Shown: positions 54,083-63,106, counted from the stretch's first letter. The stretch is DNA of 64,000 nucleotides from Rhodococcus rhodochrous (GCF_014854695.1 NZ_CP027557.1:4876891-4940890), one strand, 5' to 3'. Numbers and translations are program-made. The notes: generated from the sequence alone by a model not told the origin.

Positions 54083-55306
54083 TCAGGAGGTCGGGGTGAA
54101 CCTGATCGGCAGGCGGATACAGCCACGCACCTGAGTGGCGTGCAGAATCGGCGGGTCGGACTCGACCAGTTCGTAGTCGGGGATCCGTCGGTGCAGTTCT
54201 TCCAAGGCGATCGACAACTCGAGCCGGGCGAGATGGGACCCCAGGCACCGGTGCGGTCCGGCACCGAAGGACAGGTGGCGATTGGGGGTGCGCGCAAGAT
54301 CCAGGGAGTTCGGATCGTCGAACTCTTCGGAATCCCGGTTTGCGGAGCACAGCATCGCGATGATCTGGTCGCCCTCCTTGATCCGGACTCCCCCGAGTTC
54401 GACGTCGCGCGTGGCGCGCCGGCCCATGATCACCGCTGCTTCGATGCGAAGGATCTCCTCCACTGCACTCGGCAGTAGTCCCTCGTCCTCGATGAGCGCT
54501 GCTCGCTGGTCGGGGCGATTGACCAGATGGATGATCGCCCACGCGAGTGACCCCTGCACCGTGTGCAAACCTGCGATGAGCAGGAGGAAGAACATGCGGG
54601 CGAGTTCTTCGTCGGTCAGCAGGCGCTTGCCGTCCGGAAGTTCGATCTCGGTGTGGATGAGCGTCGAGGTGACGTCGTCGCCGGGGTTCGCCCGTCGCTC
54701 TCCGATGATCTTGTGGAAGTACCCGAACATCTGCTGTGCGGCCTCGGCCCGCGCGTTCGCCGACTCTTCCTCGCTCGCACCGGGTTTGCCCATCAGCGCG
54801 ATGTCGGTGGCCTCGGTGAACATCGGTGCGTCCTCGAGCGGCCAGTCCATCAGTGCCAGGAACACTCGCGTCGGCAACTCGTGCGCGAATTCCGAGACGA
54901 ACTCGGCCTCGCCCTTCCCGGCGAATCCGTCGATGAGTTCGTTGACCACCGAGCGGATGCGTTCCGTGAGCGCCTTCATCCGATTCGGCGAGAAGAGCGG
55001 CTGAAGTGCCACGCGGTAGGCGGTGTGTTCCGGCGGATCGAGTTCGAGAGGCAGGAACTTGCCGTCTCCGGCATTGACGAGATTGTTCGGATAGCTCGAG
55101 AAGGTCTCCGGGTCACGGAGAACTTCATGGACTTCCTTGTAGCGGGTGACGATCCAGTGGCCGCCGTACGCGGTGGAGTAGACCACCGGTCCCTTCGCCG
55201 CCAACTCGGCGACCTTTTCCTGGACGGTGTCCACCGGATGGGTCAGTGAAGGGTCGTAGATGTCGAAGTCGACGACGGGAGCCGAATGCTCCTCGGTGAT
55301 AGTCAT
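54083..55306 (-). CDS. Cytochrome P450 (copy 2)
   Basis: 407 residues. Haem motif FGAGPHRCLG (Cys354), ExxR in EEILRIEAA, I-helix LLIAGLHTVQGSL with the same Asp/Glu-to-His change as copy 1. The N-terminal PVVDFDIYDPSLTHPVD and FSSYPNNLVNAG are shared with copy 1. ATG 55306 is preferred over 55315. It lies 37 bp after the ferredoxin gene, its obvious electron donor. A third, decayed relative is at 38592. Confidence 0.94.
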   Translation of the reverse strand: MTITEEHSAPVVDFDIYDPSLTHPVDTVQEKVAELAAKGPVVYSTAYGGHWIVTRYKEVHEVLRDPETFSSYPNNLVNAGDGKFLPLELDPPEHTAYRVALQPLFSPNRMKALTERIRSVVNELIDGFAGKGEAEFVSEFAHELPTRVFLALMDWPLEDAPMFTEATDIALMGKPGASEEESANARAEAAQQMFGYFHKIIGERRANPGDDVTSTLIHTEIELPDGKRLLTDEELARMFFLLLIAGLHTVQGSLAWAIIHLVNRPDQRAALIEDEGLLPSAVEEILRIEAAVIMGRRATRDVELGGVRIKEGDQIIAMLCSANRDSEEFDDPNSLDLARTPNRHLSFGAGPHRCLGSHLARLELSIALEELHRRIPDYELVESDPPILHATQVRGCIRLPIRFTPTS

Positions 55307-55343
55307 GCCGTACACCCCGTTCGCAGAGGATTGTTTCGAAGGA

Positions 55344-55577
55344 TCAAGCCGATTCGAGGGTCAGCGCGCGCTCGGGGCACACCGCGACGGCCTCCTCGGC
55401 CGCCGCGATGTGCTCATCGAGTTCGAGTAGTTCGTGCAGAAGGACCGGGTAACCGGAGTCGTCGCAATCCACCACCTGGGGTGAACGTCCGTAACACAGT
55501 CCATGCCCGGCGCACGCCGACCGGTCCACGACGAGGCGGCGGGTGCCGACCCGAGTCGTATTGTCGCGGTCGGTCAC
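55344..55577 (-). CDS. P450-partner ferredoxin ([3Fe-4S]-type)
   Basis: 77 residues. CAGHGLC and a distant CPERAL provide only three Cys for the cluster, with His (in CAGHG) at the fourth ligand position, the pattern of mycobacterial P450 ferredoxins. The acidic body (ELLELDEHIAAAEEA) is typical. The GTG at 55577 is 5 bp from the SDR stop; it is directly upstream of two P450 genes. Confidence 0.9.
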   Translation of the reverse strand: MTDRDNTTRVGTRRLVVDRSACAGHGLCYGRSPQVVDCDDSGYPVLLHELLELDEHIAAAEEAVAVCPERALTLESA

Positions 55578-55582
55578 GACGG

Positions 55583-56458
55583 CTATCCCTCGCCGTGAGC
55601 CGAGGGGTCGTTGCCGTCCTCGGGGAACATCATCGCGACGCGGGAGAGCGTGCCACCGTCCGTGGTCGGCAAGGTGACGCCGTTGATGTAGGCGGAGTCG
55701 TCCGAAACCAGGAAGAGCGCAGCGCGTGCGTTGTCCTTCAGCGACGGCGGGCGATTCAGCTTGAGCGGAATCGGCGACACGCTCGGATCCCACGGTCCGG
55801 CGACCTCTTCGTAGGACTGCCCCACGACGGGAGTTCCGGCCGGTGCCAGGAAGTTCGGCGACATACCGTGCGTCGGAGCGATGGCATTGACCCGGATGCC
55901 GTACTTGCCCAGATCCAGGCTCAGGCCACGCACCATGCCGTTCACGCCGGCCTTCGTCGCCGAATATGCCGCAATGCTGTGGTACGCGACGAAGGATGCT
56001 GCCGACGAGGTTGCCAGGATGACCCCGCCACCATTGGCACGCAGGTGCGGAACGGCCGCCTTCGCTGTGTAGAAGACACCGGAGAGGTTCACCCCGACGA
56101 CGTCCTGCCAGTCGGCATCGGTCAGGTCCTGGAACTCGACCTGCTCACCGCCGGCGACGGAAGGAACACCGCCTCGGGAGACGATACCCGCGTTGGCCCA
56201 GGCGATGTCGAGCTTCCCGAACGCGGAGACCGTTGCCTCGACGGCATCGATCACCTGCTTCTCCACCCGCACGTCCGCAGTGACCGCGATCGCGGTGCCG
56301 CCCTGCTTCTCGACCAGTTCGACCGTCCCCTTGGCGCGCTCCGCGTCGATATCGACGACGGCGACCTTGGCGCCCTCGGCCGCGAACAGTTGCGATGCTT
56401 CGCGGCCCAGACCGGAGCCGGCACCGGTGATCAGGGCGACTTTGCCTTCGAGTTTCAT
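55583..56458 (-). CDS. Short-chain dehydrogenase/reductase of the P450 operon
   Basis: 291 residues. GAGSGLG (12-18), NAGI, Ser in LATSSAAS, Tyr-x3-Lys in YSATKAG, and an insertion before the C-terminal strand (PAGTPVVGQSYEEVAGPWD) as in mycofactocin-type or hydroxysteroid SDRs. It probably oxidises the alcohol made by the P450s. It is the first gene of the SDR-ferredoxin-P450-P450 operon. Confidence 0.9.
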   Translation of the reverse strand: MKLEGKVALITGAGSGLGREASQLFAAEGAKVAVVDIDAERAKGTVELVEKQGGTAIAVTADVRVEKQVIDAVEATVSAFGKLDIAWANAGIVSRGGVPSVAGGEQVEFQDLTDADWQDVVGVNLSGVFYTAKAAVPHLRANGGGVILATSSAASFVAYHSIAAYSATKAGVNGMVRGLSLDLGKYGIRVNAIAPTHGMSPNFLAPAGTPVVGQSYEEVAGPWDPSVSPIPLKLNRPPSLKDNARAALFLVSDDSAYINGVTLPTTDGGTLSRVAMMFPEDGNDPSAHGEG

Positions 56459-56563
56459 GGAAGTCTCCTCGGTTCAGAGATCTGAAGTGTGGTGGATGTC
56501 GTTTTCCGACAACATTTCTCGCCCCTGCCGGGCGAACAGCCGAATCGCTGGACGTTCCCGCTG

Positions 56564-56640
56564 CCGTTCAGCGGATGTGACACACACTACATACACGACA
56601 CTTGATACGTCAATCGTTTTTTGTAAATCGCATAGCGGCG
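56564..56640 (-). promoter_or_regulatory. Upstream region of the SDR-P450 operon
   Basis: On the minus strand this holds CGCTATGCGAT, ACAAAAAACGA and TTGACG with a palindrome TTGA-CGTA-TCAA (56602-56613). The first blocks match the region upstream of the SDR remnant near 49.15 kb. A -10 is not clear. Confidence 0.45.
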
Positions 56641-56690
56641 GCGATCCCGGGGATGCAGGTCGACGCCATCCGCCCCGCCCACCGCGAAGA

Positions 56691-56843
56691 TCAGTACGAG
56701 ATGAAGAGAATCTCGTCGCGCGAGTACTCCATACCAGGGTGCGATTCGCGCAGGTGCTCCTGAGCCCGGATCACGAGATCATCCTCGTCGACACCGGCGA
56801 CGTGAGCACCACAGGGACAGTTCAATCGGGTCTTCGCTCTCAT
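56691..56843 (-). CDS. DUF1059 small protein
   Basis: 50 residues: RLNCPCGAHVAGVDEDDLVIRA, then EHLRESHPGMEYSRDEI. CPCG and a His near the helix suggest a small metal-binding fold, as in DUF1059. ATG 56843 with GGAAAGG upstream. It is transcribed toward the P450 operon, 232 bp ahead, from a promoter carrying the regulon motif. Confidence 0.82.
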   Translation of the reverse strand: MRAKTRLNCPCGAHVAGVDEDDLVIRAQEHLRESHPGMEYSRDEILFISY

Positions 56844-57098
56844 TGCGTCCAGCCCTTTCCAGGCGATCGAGGGACACCTACGGCGTCGCACGGGAGCGCG
56901 ACGAGACATCCCCGAGGTGATATCGCCCGAACCGGGTGCGCACCGTGGTACACATCACACCGTAACTAATACACGTAGATTTACGCAAGACTCCGTTACA
57001 CCGGAAACGCCCCTGGACCGCATCCGGTCCGATACGAGTTCGGCTTCCCGCCAGAGCAATTGCTGTAGCAAGGAAGTCGAATCGGTCCGTAGAGAGAC
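56844..57098. other. Intergenic region with regulon site 3
   Basis: The 298-bp gap before the CoA-transferase gene contains a minus-strand promoter TTGCGT-N17-TTACGG (56960-56988) for the DUF1059 gene. On the plus strand its spacer reads CTAAT-ACACG-TAGATTTA, a match to the shared motif. The rest shows no coding pattern. Confidence 0.55.
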
Positions 57099-57132
57099 GG
57101 AAGGCCCCCGAGGACGAACTCGGGGACCTTCC
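57099..57132 (-). terminator. Hairpin terminator of the CoA-transferase operon
   Basis: GGAAGGCCCCCGAG (57099-57112) and CTCGGGGACCTTCC (57119-57132) form a 14-bp stem with one mismatch and a 6-nt loop, 9 bp after the stop at 57142. Confidence 0.88.
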
Positions 57133-57141
57133 GGTGAAAGG

Positions 57142-59568
57142 TCAGACGCGGGCCGTGACCGACGACAGAGCGGGATCGTCCGCGGGCGGTTGCAACACGC
57201 CGTCGCTCACCAGAGCGTCGATCTCGGCGCCGTCCAACCCGAGCACGGTCTCGCAGATCTCACGTGTCTGCTGACCCGGTAGCGGTGCCGGTCGCAGCGG
57301 CCAATCCGGGATCGTGTCGAACCGTGCGACGCGCGTGGCCGTGGGCAGCGGATTCGGCAGCAACTCGTGTTCGAGTTCGGTATATGCCTCGCGAGCGACG
57401 AGCTGCGGGTTCGTGAGCAACTCGGGCAGACGAACCATCGCTCCCGCCGGAACACCCGCGGACTGCAAGGTTTCCATGGCCTCGGTCGGCGAGCGACGTG
57501 CAAGCCACTCCGCGAGAATCGCGTCCACCTCGGCGCGGTTCGCCAGACGTGCCGCAACCGAAGCGAATCGAGGGTCGCCGGCAAGATCGGAACGATCGAG
57601 CACCTCGCACAGACGCTGCCACTGCGTGTCGTCCTGAACGATGACGGCGCACCACTCGTCGTCTCCGGCGCAGGCGAACACACCGGAGGGCGCTGCGTAC
57701 GGATCCGAGTTTCCCGGCGCCGAGATCGATCCCGGCTCGAGGTGTTCGGCGACCAGCTGGTTACCGAGTTGGACGATCGCGGTGTCGGCCTGGGCCACCT
57801 CGATTGCGGCGCCCTGCCCCGTCCGCAGACGATCGATCAGGACCGCCAGGACGGTGGTGGCCGTGACCTGCCCGGCGATGTGGTCCGGGTACACCGTCGA
57901 ACCGTCACACAACCCGTCCGAAGTATCGGAGTACCGCCACAGAGCCGACACACCGCACGCGGCGCGGACCAGCGGCCCGTACCCGAGACGCGTGTTCCAG
58001 GGACCGACGCTGCCGAACGCGCTGCTCTCCGACACCACGATGCGCGGGTTGATCGCCCTCAGCTCTTCGTACGACAAGCCCATCGAGGCGAGGGTGCCGG
58101 GTTTGAAATTCGCCAGGACGACGTCGGCCTGTGCGGCGAGTTTCTTGAACACCGCAATGCCTTCGGCACTGCGGAGATTCAGCCCGAGACTGCGGCGGTT
58201 GCGGTGACCCCATGCCACCGATGCCGCGAGAGCGCCTTTTCGTCGCGACTGCCGTAGTCCGTCGGGAAAATCCGAATTCTCGATCTTGATGACGTCGGCA
58301 CCGTTGTCGGCGAACTGGCGACCGAGTTCGGCACCGAACACCACGACGCCCAGATCGAGAACTCGCAAGCCCTCGAACGGACGCGACCCGATGGCACGCG
58401 ACGGCGACGGCGGCTGCGGACGCGATCGGTCGGTGGCCGATCCGAACACCGCGTCGTCGTGCTCACCGAGCCGGGGGGCACGGAAGCGGAAACCGGCACG
58501 CTCACCGTTGATCTTGGCGTAGCCGGACGGGATCCGGGCCTCGAGCCCCGGCGCGATCTCCGTGTCGACGAAGGTCCCGGACGCTTCGAAATGATCGGTT
58601 CGCAGCACCTCCGAGACGGTGTTGAGCCCACCGATCGGGATGCCACGCGCAGCGCCCTCCGCCACGAGCTGGTCGCGGGTGTAGTCGGCGAACAGCGCGT
58701 CGATCAGCGGGTTGAGACGATCCGACGCCGCGAAGCGAGCGGGGATGGTGTCGTACTTCGGGTCCGCGAATTCTTCCGGCTCACCCAGCCATTCGAACAT
58801 CGCCCGCCACTGGCGCCGGGCGAGCAGGCAGATGCGTACCTGACCGTCGGCGCACCGGTAGACCGGATAGAAGTTCGCCGCATCGGGTCGCCCGCGCGGG
58901 AAGTCCTCCGAGCGTCCGGCAGCCGCCGAACCCTGCACGCCGAATCCGGGGTCGAAACCGTGCACGATGACCTCGAACGCGGAGATGTCCACGGTCTGCC
59001 CCTGCCCGGTGTGCAGGCGGTCGTAGTAGGCGAGCAACGCCGACCACGCGGTGTGAACACCCACCGACTCGTCGACCAGACCGTTCGGCGGCAACAGCGG
59101 TGCCTCACCCGGCTCGCCGGAGCGGGACAACACCCCGCTGAGCGCGTACAGCACCTGCTCGGGTGCAGCCCAGTCCCGATACGGCCCGTCCTGACCGAAC
59201 GGCGTGACCGAGACCGCGACGAGCTCGGGGTTGATCAGGCGCAGGTCGGTCGCGCCGACACCCCGCGACGCCAGATAACCGGGCGGCATGGATTCGATCA
59301 GGATGTCGGCCTGCCGCGCGAGCTCGCGCAGACGATCACGGCCCTCGTCGACCTCCAGGTCGGCGGTGACCCCCAGCTTGTTCGCGTTGCGCAGCGCGAA
59401 CGGGATGCTCACTCCGCCGCGGATCGGCTCCGCCGATCGGGTCGGCGACCCGCCGGGAAGTTCGATGCGCACGACCTCGGCACCGAGATCGGCGAGAAAT
59501 CGGGTCGCGGTGTCACCGAATCCGTTCGTCAGGTCCAGTACGCGGACATTCTGCAGAGGTAGTGCCAT
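57142..59568 (-). CDS. Double-length CaiB/BaiF CoA transferase (two fused class III domains)
   Basis: 808 residues, twice the usual length. Domain 1 (about 1-375) begins LQNVRVLDLTNGFGDTATRFLADLGAEVVRIE, with nucleophile candidate Asp166 (NGLVDESVG). Domain 2 (about 395-808) begins EGLRVLDLGVVVFGAELGRQFADNGADVIKIE, with candidate Asp562 (VYPDHIAGQ). Both Asp are at the CaiB Asp169 position, so both sites may be active. Class III enzymes normally act as interlocked dimers; the fusion fixes a pseudo-dimer. Last gene of the operon running from 63053. Confidence 0.9.
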   Translation of the reverse strand: MALPLQNVRVLDLTNGFGDTATRFLADLGAEVVRIELPGGSPTRSAEPIRGGVSIPFALRNANKLGVTADLEVDEGRDRLRELARQADILIESMPPGYLASRGVGATDLRLINPELVAVSVTPFGQDGPYRDWAAPEQVLYALSGVLSRSGEPGEAPLLPPNGLVDESVGVHTAWSALLAYYDRLHTGQGQTVDISAFEVIVHGFDPGFGVQGSAAAGRSEDFPRGRPDAANFYPVYRCADGQVRICLLARRQWRAMFEWLGEPEEFADPKYDTIPARFAASDRLNPLIDALFADYTRDQLVAEGAARGIPIGGLNTVSEVLRTDHFEASGTFVDTEIAPGLEARIPSGYAKINGERAGFRFRAPRLGEHDDAVFGSATDRSRPQPPSPSRAIGSRPFEGLRVLDLGVVVFGAELGRQFADNGADVIKIENSDFPDGLRQSRRKGALAASVAWGHRNRRSLGLNLRSAEGIAVFKKLAAQADVVLANFKPGTLASMGLSYEELRAINPRIVVSESSAFGSVGPWNTRLGYGPLVRAACGVSALWRYSDTSDGLCDGSTVYPDHIAGQVTATTVLAVLIDRLRTGQGAAIEVAQADTAIVQLGNQLVAEHLEPGSISAPGNSDPYAAPSGVFACAGDDEWCAVIVQDDTQWQRLCEVLDRSDLAGDPRFASVAARLANRAEVDAILAEWLARRSPTEAMETLQSAGVPAGAMVRLPELLTNPQLVAREAYTELEHELLPNPLPTATRVARFDTIPDWPLRPAPLPGQQTREICETVLGLDGAEIDALVSDGVLQPPADDPALSSVTARV

Positions 59569-59617
59569 CGTGTACTCCAAACCTTGTGTGCTCGCGATGA
59601 GGCCGAGCCGAAACCGA

Positions 59618-61075
59618 TCAGCGGGTTCCGAAGTAGACGGACTTCGTGGCGAAGTACGGAGTCAGTCCCTCCGGGCCGAGTTCCCGGCCCAGACCCGAGG
59701 ACTTGACGCCTCCGAACGGCGCGTCGAGGTCCAGCGCGTAGTAGTTCACTCCGACGGTTCCGCTGTGGATGCGTGCGGCGAGCTCGAGACCGTGCTGTTC
59801 GTCCGTGGTCCATACCGTGCCGCCGAGTCCGTACTCGGAGTCGTTTGCGATCGCGACCGCTTCGTCCTCCCCGTCGTACGGCGTGACGGTGAGCACCGGG
59901 CCGAAGATCTCCTCCTGCGCGATACGTGCCGAGTTGTCGACATCGGCGAACACGGTCGGTTCGACGAACCACCCGAGCGCCTGGGAAGCCGGTGTGCCTC
60001 CCCCGGTGGTGATCCGGTAGCCGTCGGCACGACCGGATTCGATGTAGCCCAGTACCCGGTCGCGCTGCGCGGCCGACACCAGCGGACCGACATGGGTGTT
60101 CTTGTCGAGTGGATCGCCGACGGTCAACGCCCGTACCGTCTCGGTGACCGCCTCGACCACCTCGTCGTAGCGCGAGCGCGGTGCGAGGATGCGGGTGCTC
60201 GCGTGGCATGTCTGGCCGTTGTTCACGAGCGACACCTCGAGGAGGTTTTTCGCGAACACGTCGAGGTCGGCCTGTTCGGTGACGAGGGCCGCGGACTTAC
60301 CGCCGAGTTCCAGGGTCACCGGACGAAGCAAGCGTCCGCACACCTCACCGATCGCGCGACCCGCAGCGGTGGATCCCGTGAATGCGACCTTGTCGACGCC
60401 CGGGTGCTCCACGAGATATGCGCTGGTCTCCCGGCCTGCGGGCACAACATTGACGACCCCGGCCGGCAGTCCTGCTTCCAGAGCGGCCTCGGCGAACGCG
60501 AACGCGTCGAGGGCGGTCTCGGGTGCGGGCTTGAGCACCACGGTGCATCCCGCGGCCAGTGCGGGCGCCAACTTCATCGCAGCGAGCGGCTGCGGGTAGT
60601 TCCACGGCGTGATGGCCGCGACGACACCGACCGGTTCGCGGCGCACGACGGTGCGACCACCGAAAGCGCTCGGGCGCACGTCCTCCGGGGTGGTGTCTCG
60701 GATCAGGCCTGCATAGTAGGAGAGCATTGCCGCAGGACCGAAGCCGTTCACTCCGTTCGACAGTGCGATCGGCATGCCGTTCTCACGGCTGACGAGCTGC
60801 GCGGTCTCGCGACCACGAGACTTCAGGGCCTTGGCGAAGGCGTCGAGGAGATCGGCGCGTTCGGTGTTCGTCAGCGCCCTCCAGGGGCCGGAAAGTGCAC
60901 TGCGCGCAGCAGCCACCGCCGCGTCGATGTCCGGCTCCGACGCCAGCGCCGCGGTACCGATCACCTTTTCGGTTGCTGCCTCGACGACGTCCGTCGTGGC
61001 ACCGGATTGCGGAGCCACCCATCGGCCACCGATGAAGAGCTCGTTACGGTTCAGGTCGTTCGTGTTGTTGTCCAT
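59618..61075 (-). CDS. Aldehyde dehydrogenase (NAD(P)+), copy 2
   Basis: 485 residues. ITPWNYPQPLAAMK, the Glu in LELGGKS, the Cys in NNGQTCHASTR and GGVKSSGLGRELG are the family set. It is not a recent duplicate of copy 1. It sits between the thiolase-like and CoA-transferase genes and probably oxidises an aldehyde released by the aldolase/thiolase step. Confidence 0.92.
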   Translation of the reverse strand: MDNNTNDLNRNELFIGGRWVAPQSGATTDVVEAATEKVIGTAALASEPDIDAAVAAARSALSGPWRALTNTERADLLDAFAKALKSRGRETAQLVSRENGMPIALSNGVNGFGPAAMLSYYAGLIRDTTPEDVRPSAFGGRTVVRREPVGVVAAITPWNYPQPLAAMKLAPALAAGCTVVLKPAPETALDAFAFAEAALEAGLPAGVVNVVPAGRETSAYLVEHPGVDKVAFTGSTAAGRAIGEVCGRLLRPVTLELGGKSAALVTEQADLDVFAKNLLEVSLVNNGQTCHASTRILAPRSRYDEVVEAVTETVRALTVGDPLDKNTHVGPLVSAAQRDRVLGYIESGRADGYRITTGGGTPASQALGWFVEPTVFADVDNSARIAQEEIFGPVLTVTPYDGEDEAVAIANDSEYGLGGTVWTTDEQHGLELAARIHSGTVGVNYYALDLDAPFGGVKSSGLGRELGPEGLTPYFATKSVYFGTR

Positions 61076-61093
61076 GCCGTGCCTTCCGCGGGT

Positions 61094-62287
61094 CTACAGG
61101 GTGTCTTCGTGCCCGAACAGCACCGAGCTGACCAGTGGTGCCATGGGCCCGCCGATGAACAGCGAGGTCTTTGCGCCGACCACGGGGTTGGTCGAGGTTC
61201 CGCGAATCTGCCGAACCGCCTCGACAGCGAGGTTCAGACCGTTGATGAACGAGTCGGCGAGGTTGCCGCCACTGGTGTTGATCGGCAGTTTCCCGCTCGG
61301 CGCCGTGAGGTTGTCGACGGTCATGAACGTGCCCGCGGCCTCACCGGGAGGGCAGAGTCCGTGGTCGATCAACGCAGCGACGGCCGGTCCGCTGAAGTTC
61401 TCGTAGACCTGGACGACGTCGACGTCGTCCGGCCCGAGACCGGCTGCCGACCAAAGCCTTTCGGCGACTCCTGGTTTGCCGTTGTTGGCCGGACCGAACC
61501 CGGCGCTCATGTACTGCTCGTCGAGATCGTTGTCGATCAGCTCGGAGTATCCGCCCGGGGCTCCTTGCGCCCCGGCCAGCAGATAGGCCGGATCGGGACG
61601 CAGCGACTTGGCCCGTTCCGCCGAGACGAGCACGAGCGCCACGGCGCCGTCGCTCTCACGCGAGCAGTCGAACAGGTGGAAGGGCTCCGCGATCAGGCGC
61701 GAGTTCTCGTACGTCTCCTCGTCGAGGGGTCGTCCGTATCCTTGCGCGGTCGGGTTGTTCTGCGCATGCCGGTACGACGCGAGGACGAGTGACCGCATCG
61801 CCGAGCGCGGCACACCGCCGTGTTCGAGCATCCGCTGCGTCCGCATCGCGCAGATCTGTGCGGGTGACCCGATTCCGTGCGCGAGGAAGTGACTGCCGTA
61901 GTGGTACTTCGCGTAACCCAGCCGGCCTGTGTCCTCCTGCGACATCGCCCGGTACACCACGACGCATTCGGCCTGTCCGGTGGCGATCGCCACGGCCGCG
62001 TTGGTGATGGCGGCTGCGACGCTGCCGCCTCCCCCACCCCACATCATGTTCGACCAGCGCAGTTCGTCGATCAACAGGGCACCGCCGATGATGGCGCCGT
62101 CGTTGGGGCCACCCGCATAGGAGACGAAGCCGTCGATCTCACGAGGATCGATGCCCGCATCCGCACAGGCCTCGAGGATCACTTCCAAGGTCATGCGCTT
62201 CTCGCTGTGCGGGGCCTCGCCGCGGCGGTAGTGCTGTTCGGCGACTCCGACGACGGCGGCTGCCCCGCGCATGATGTCGGCCCTCAT
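61094..62287 (-). CDS. Thiolase-superfamily protein (SCP-x/Ltp lipid-transfer type)
   Basis: 397 residues. The nucleophile-type Cys is in HLFDCSRESDGA; the C-terminal domain has VYENFSGPAV and NTSGGNLADSF. In relatives this last motif runs on with a conserved His (usually YxHG); here FINGLN has Asn. Classical GHP-type thiolase residues are absent, as in the Ltp-type aldolases that work with DUF35 partners in steroid side-chain degradation. It overlaps the DUF35 gene by 4 bp, so the two probably form one complex. Confidence 0.88.
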   Translation of the reverse strand: MRADIMRGAAAVVGVAEQHYRRGEAPHSEKRMTLEVILEACADAGIDPREIDGFVSYAGGPNDGAIIGGALLIDELRWSNMMWGGGGGSVAAAITNAAVAIATGQAECVVVYRAMSQEDTGRLGYAKYHYGSHFLAHGIGSPAQICAMRTQRMLEHGGVPRSAMRSLVLASYRHAQNNPTAQGYGRPLDEETYENSRLIAEPFHLFDCSRESDGAVALVLVSAERAKSLRPDPAYLLAGAQGAPGGYSELIDNDLDEQYMSAGFGPANNGKPGVAERLWSAAGLGPDDVDVVQVYENFSGPAVAALIDHGLCPPGEAAGTFMTVDNLTAPSGKLPINTSGGNLADSFINGLNLAVEAVRQIRGTSTNPVVGAKTSLFIGGPMAPLVSSVLFGHEDTL

Positions 62288-62739
62288 CGGTCTTCTCCTT
62301 CGGAAATCGCGCCGGCGCGACGCCAGCGCAGGAGCGGCCAGGCAGAACCGTCGACGCGCTCGAAGCTGCCGACCACACGGTCGCCGATCGCGGGATCGGC
62401 TTCGATGTCGTCGTTGAGGATTCCCAGAACCCGGCGGCCACCGGCGTGCGGCAGTTCGACGAGCACGGTCACGTAGGGGAGGTTGTTCGCGTACTCCTCC
62501 ATGTACGGGTACCAACTGCGATTCCAGCTGTAGACGGTGCCGGCCGGTTCGACGGTCTCCCATCCGATGTCGAAGCTGTGGCAGTGCCCGCAGATCGCCT
62601 GCGGGCCCCAGATCCACGTGCGGCAGGATGTGCACCGTTGCAGTCGCAACTCGCCGGCGACGAGGCCGTCCCAGTACTGCTGGTCGAGTCCGTCGGGGGC
62701 GGGGCCCCACGGGGCCGACACGGGTTCGGTCGCGGTCAT
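62284..62739 (-). CDS. DUF35 OB-fold / zinc-ribbon protein
   Basis: 151 residues. The N-terminal zinc ribbon has CTSCRTW and CGHCHS; the OB-fold follows (VEPAGTVYSWN, YVTVLVELPHAGG). Such proteins pair with thiolase-like partners and supply CoA-binding or structural elements, as in ChsH2-Ltp2. The start overlaps the NTF2-like stop and the end overlaps the thiolase start, both by 4 bp. Confidence 0.9.
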   Translation of the reverse strand: MTATEPVSAPWGPAPDGLDQQYWDGLVAGELRLQRCTSCRTWIWGPQAICGHCHSFDIGWETVEPAGTVYSWNRSWYPYMEEYANNLPYVTVLVELPHAGGRRVLGILNDDIEADPAIGDRVVGSFERVDGSAWPLLRWRRAGAISEGEDR

Positions 62740-63053
62740 CGCTGTGCCCCCTCTTCGGGCGAGAAGTTCTCCAACCTCGCTGCCAGCCAACGGCCGTCGT
62801 GCAGCTCCCAGATGGAACGCAGCCCGATCGAACGGTCGCTCATGTCGTAGACGGTTTCGCCGATCATGAGGTCGCCGTCCGCGCGAACATTCTTGATCGC
62901 GTAGCTCTTCGGTGCTTCACGCGGAGTGTCCACGCCTTCGAAGACCTGCGGAAGGTTCTCTCGGACCATGTCGGCGAGTGCCGCCTTCATGTCTCCGCTC
63001 GCCACATGACCGACGTGTTGCTCGTACAGGGCACGGAAGTCCTCGACCGTCAT
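62736..63053 (-). CDS. NTF2/SnoaL-like protein
   Basis: 105 residues. MTVEDFRALYEQHVGHVASGD, IGETVYDMSDRSIGLRSIWEL and DGRWLAARLENF follow the cone-shaped NTF2 fold used by SnoaL-like cyclases, isomerases and hydratases. First gene of the operon and translationally coupled to DUF35. It could hydrate an enoyl-CoA before aldol cleavage; this is inference. Confidence 0.78.
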   Translation of the reverse strand: MTVEDFRALYEQHVGHVASGDMKAALADMVRENLPQVFEGVDTPREAPKSYAIKNVRADGDLMIGETVYDMSDRSIGLRSIWELHDGRWLAARLENFSPEEGAQR

Positions 63054-63106
63054 TGCATACTCCTCGTTCGCCGGACGCCGCTCGCGCGCCCCATCACTTG
63101 CACTTA

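Noticed and set aside
59288..61792. Very long open frame (over 800 codons) on the plus strand across the second aldehyde dehydrogenase and thiolase-like genes
   Set aside because: It is antisense to genes with clear catalytic motifs, its translation is rich in Arg/His/Asp/Val without any domain, and such frames are expected opposite high-GC coding DNA.
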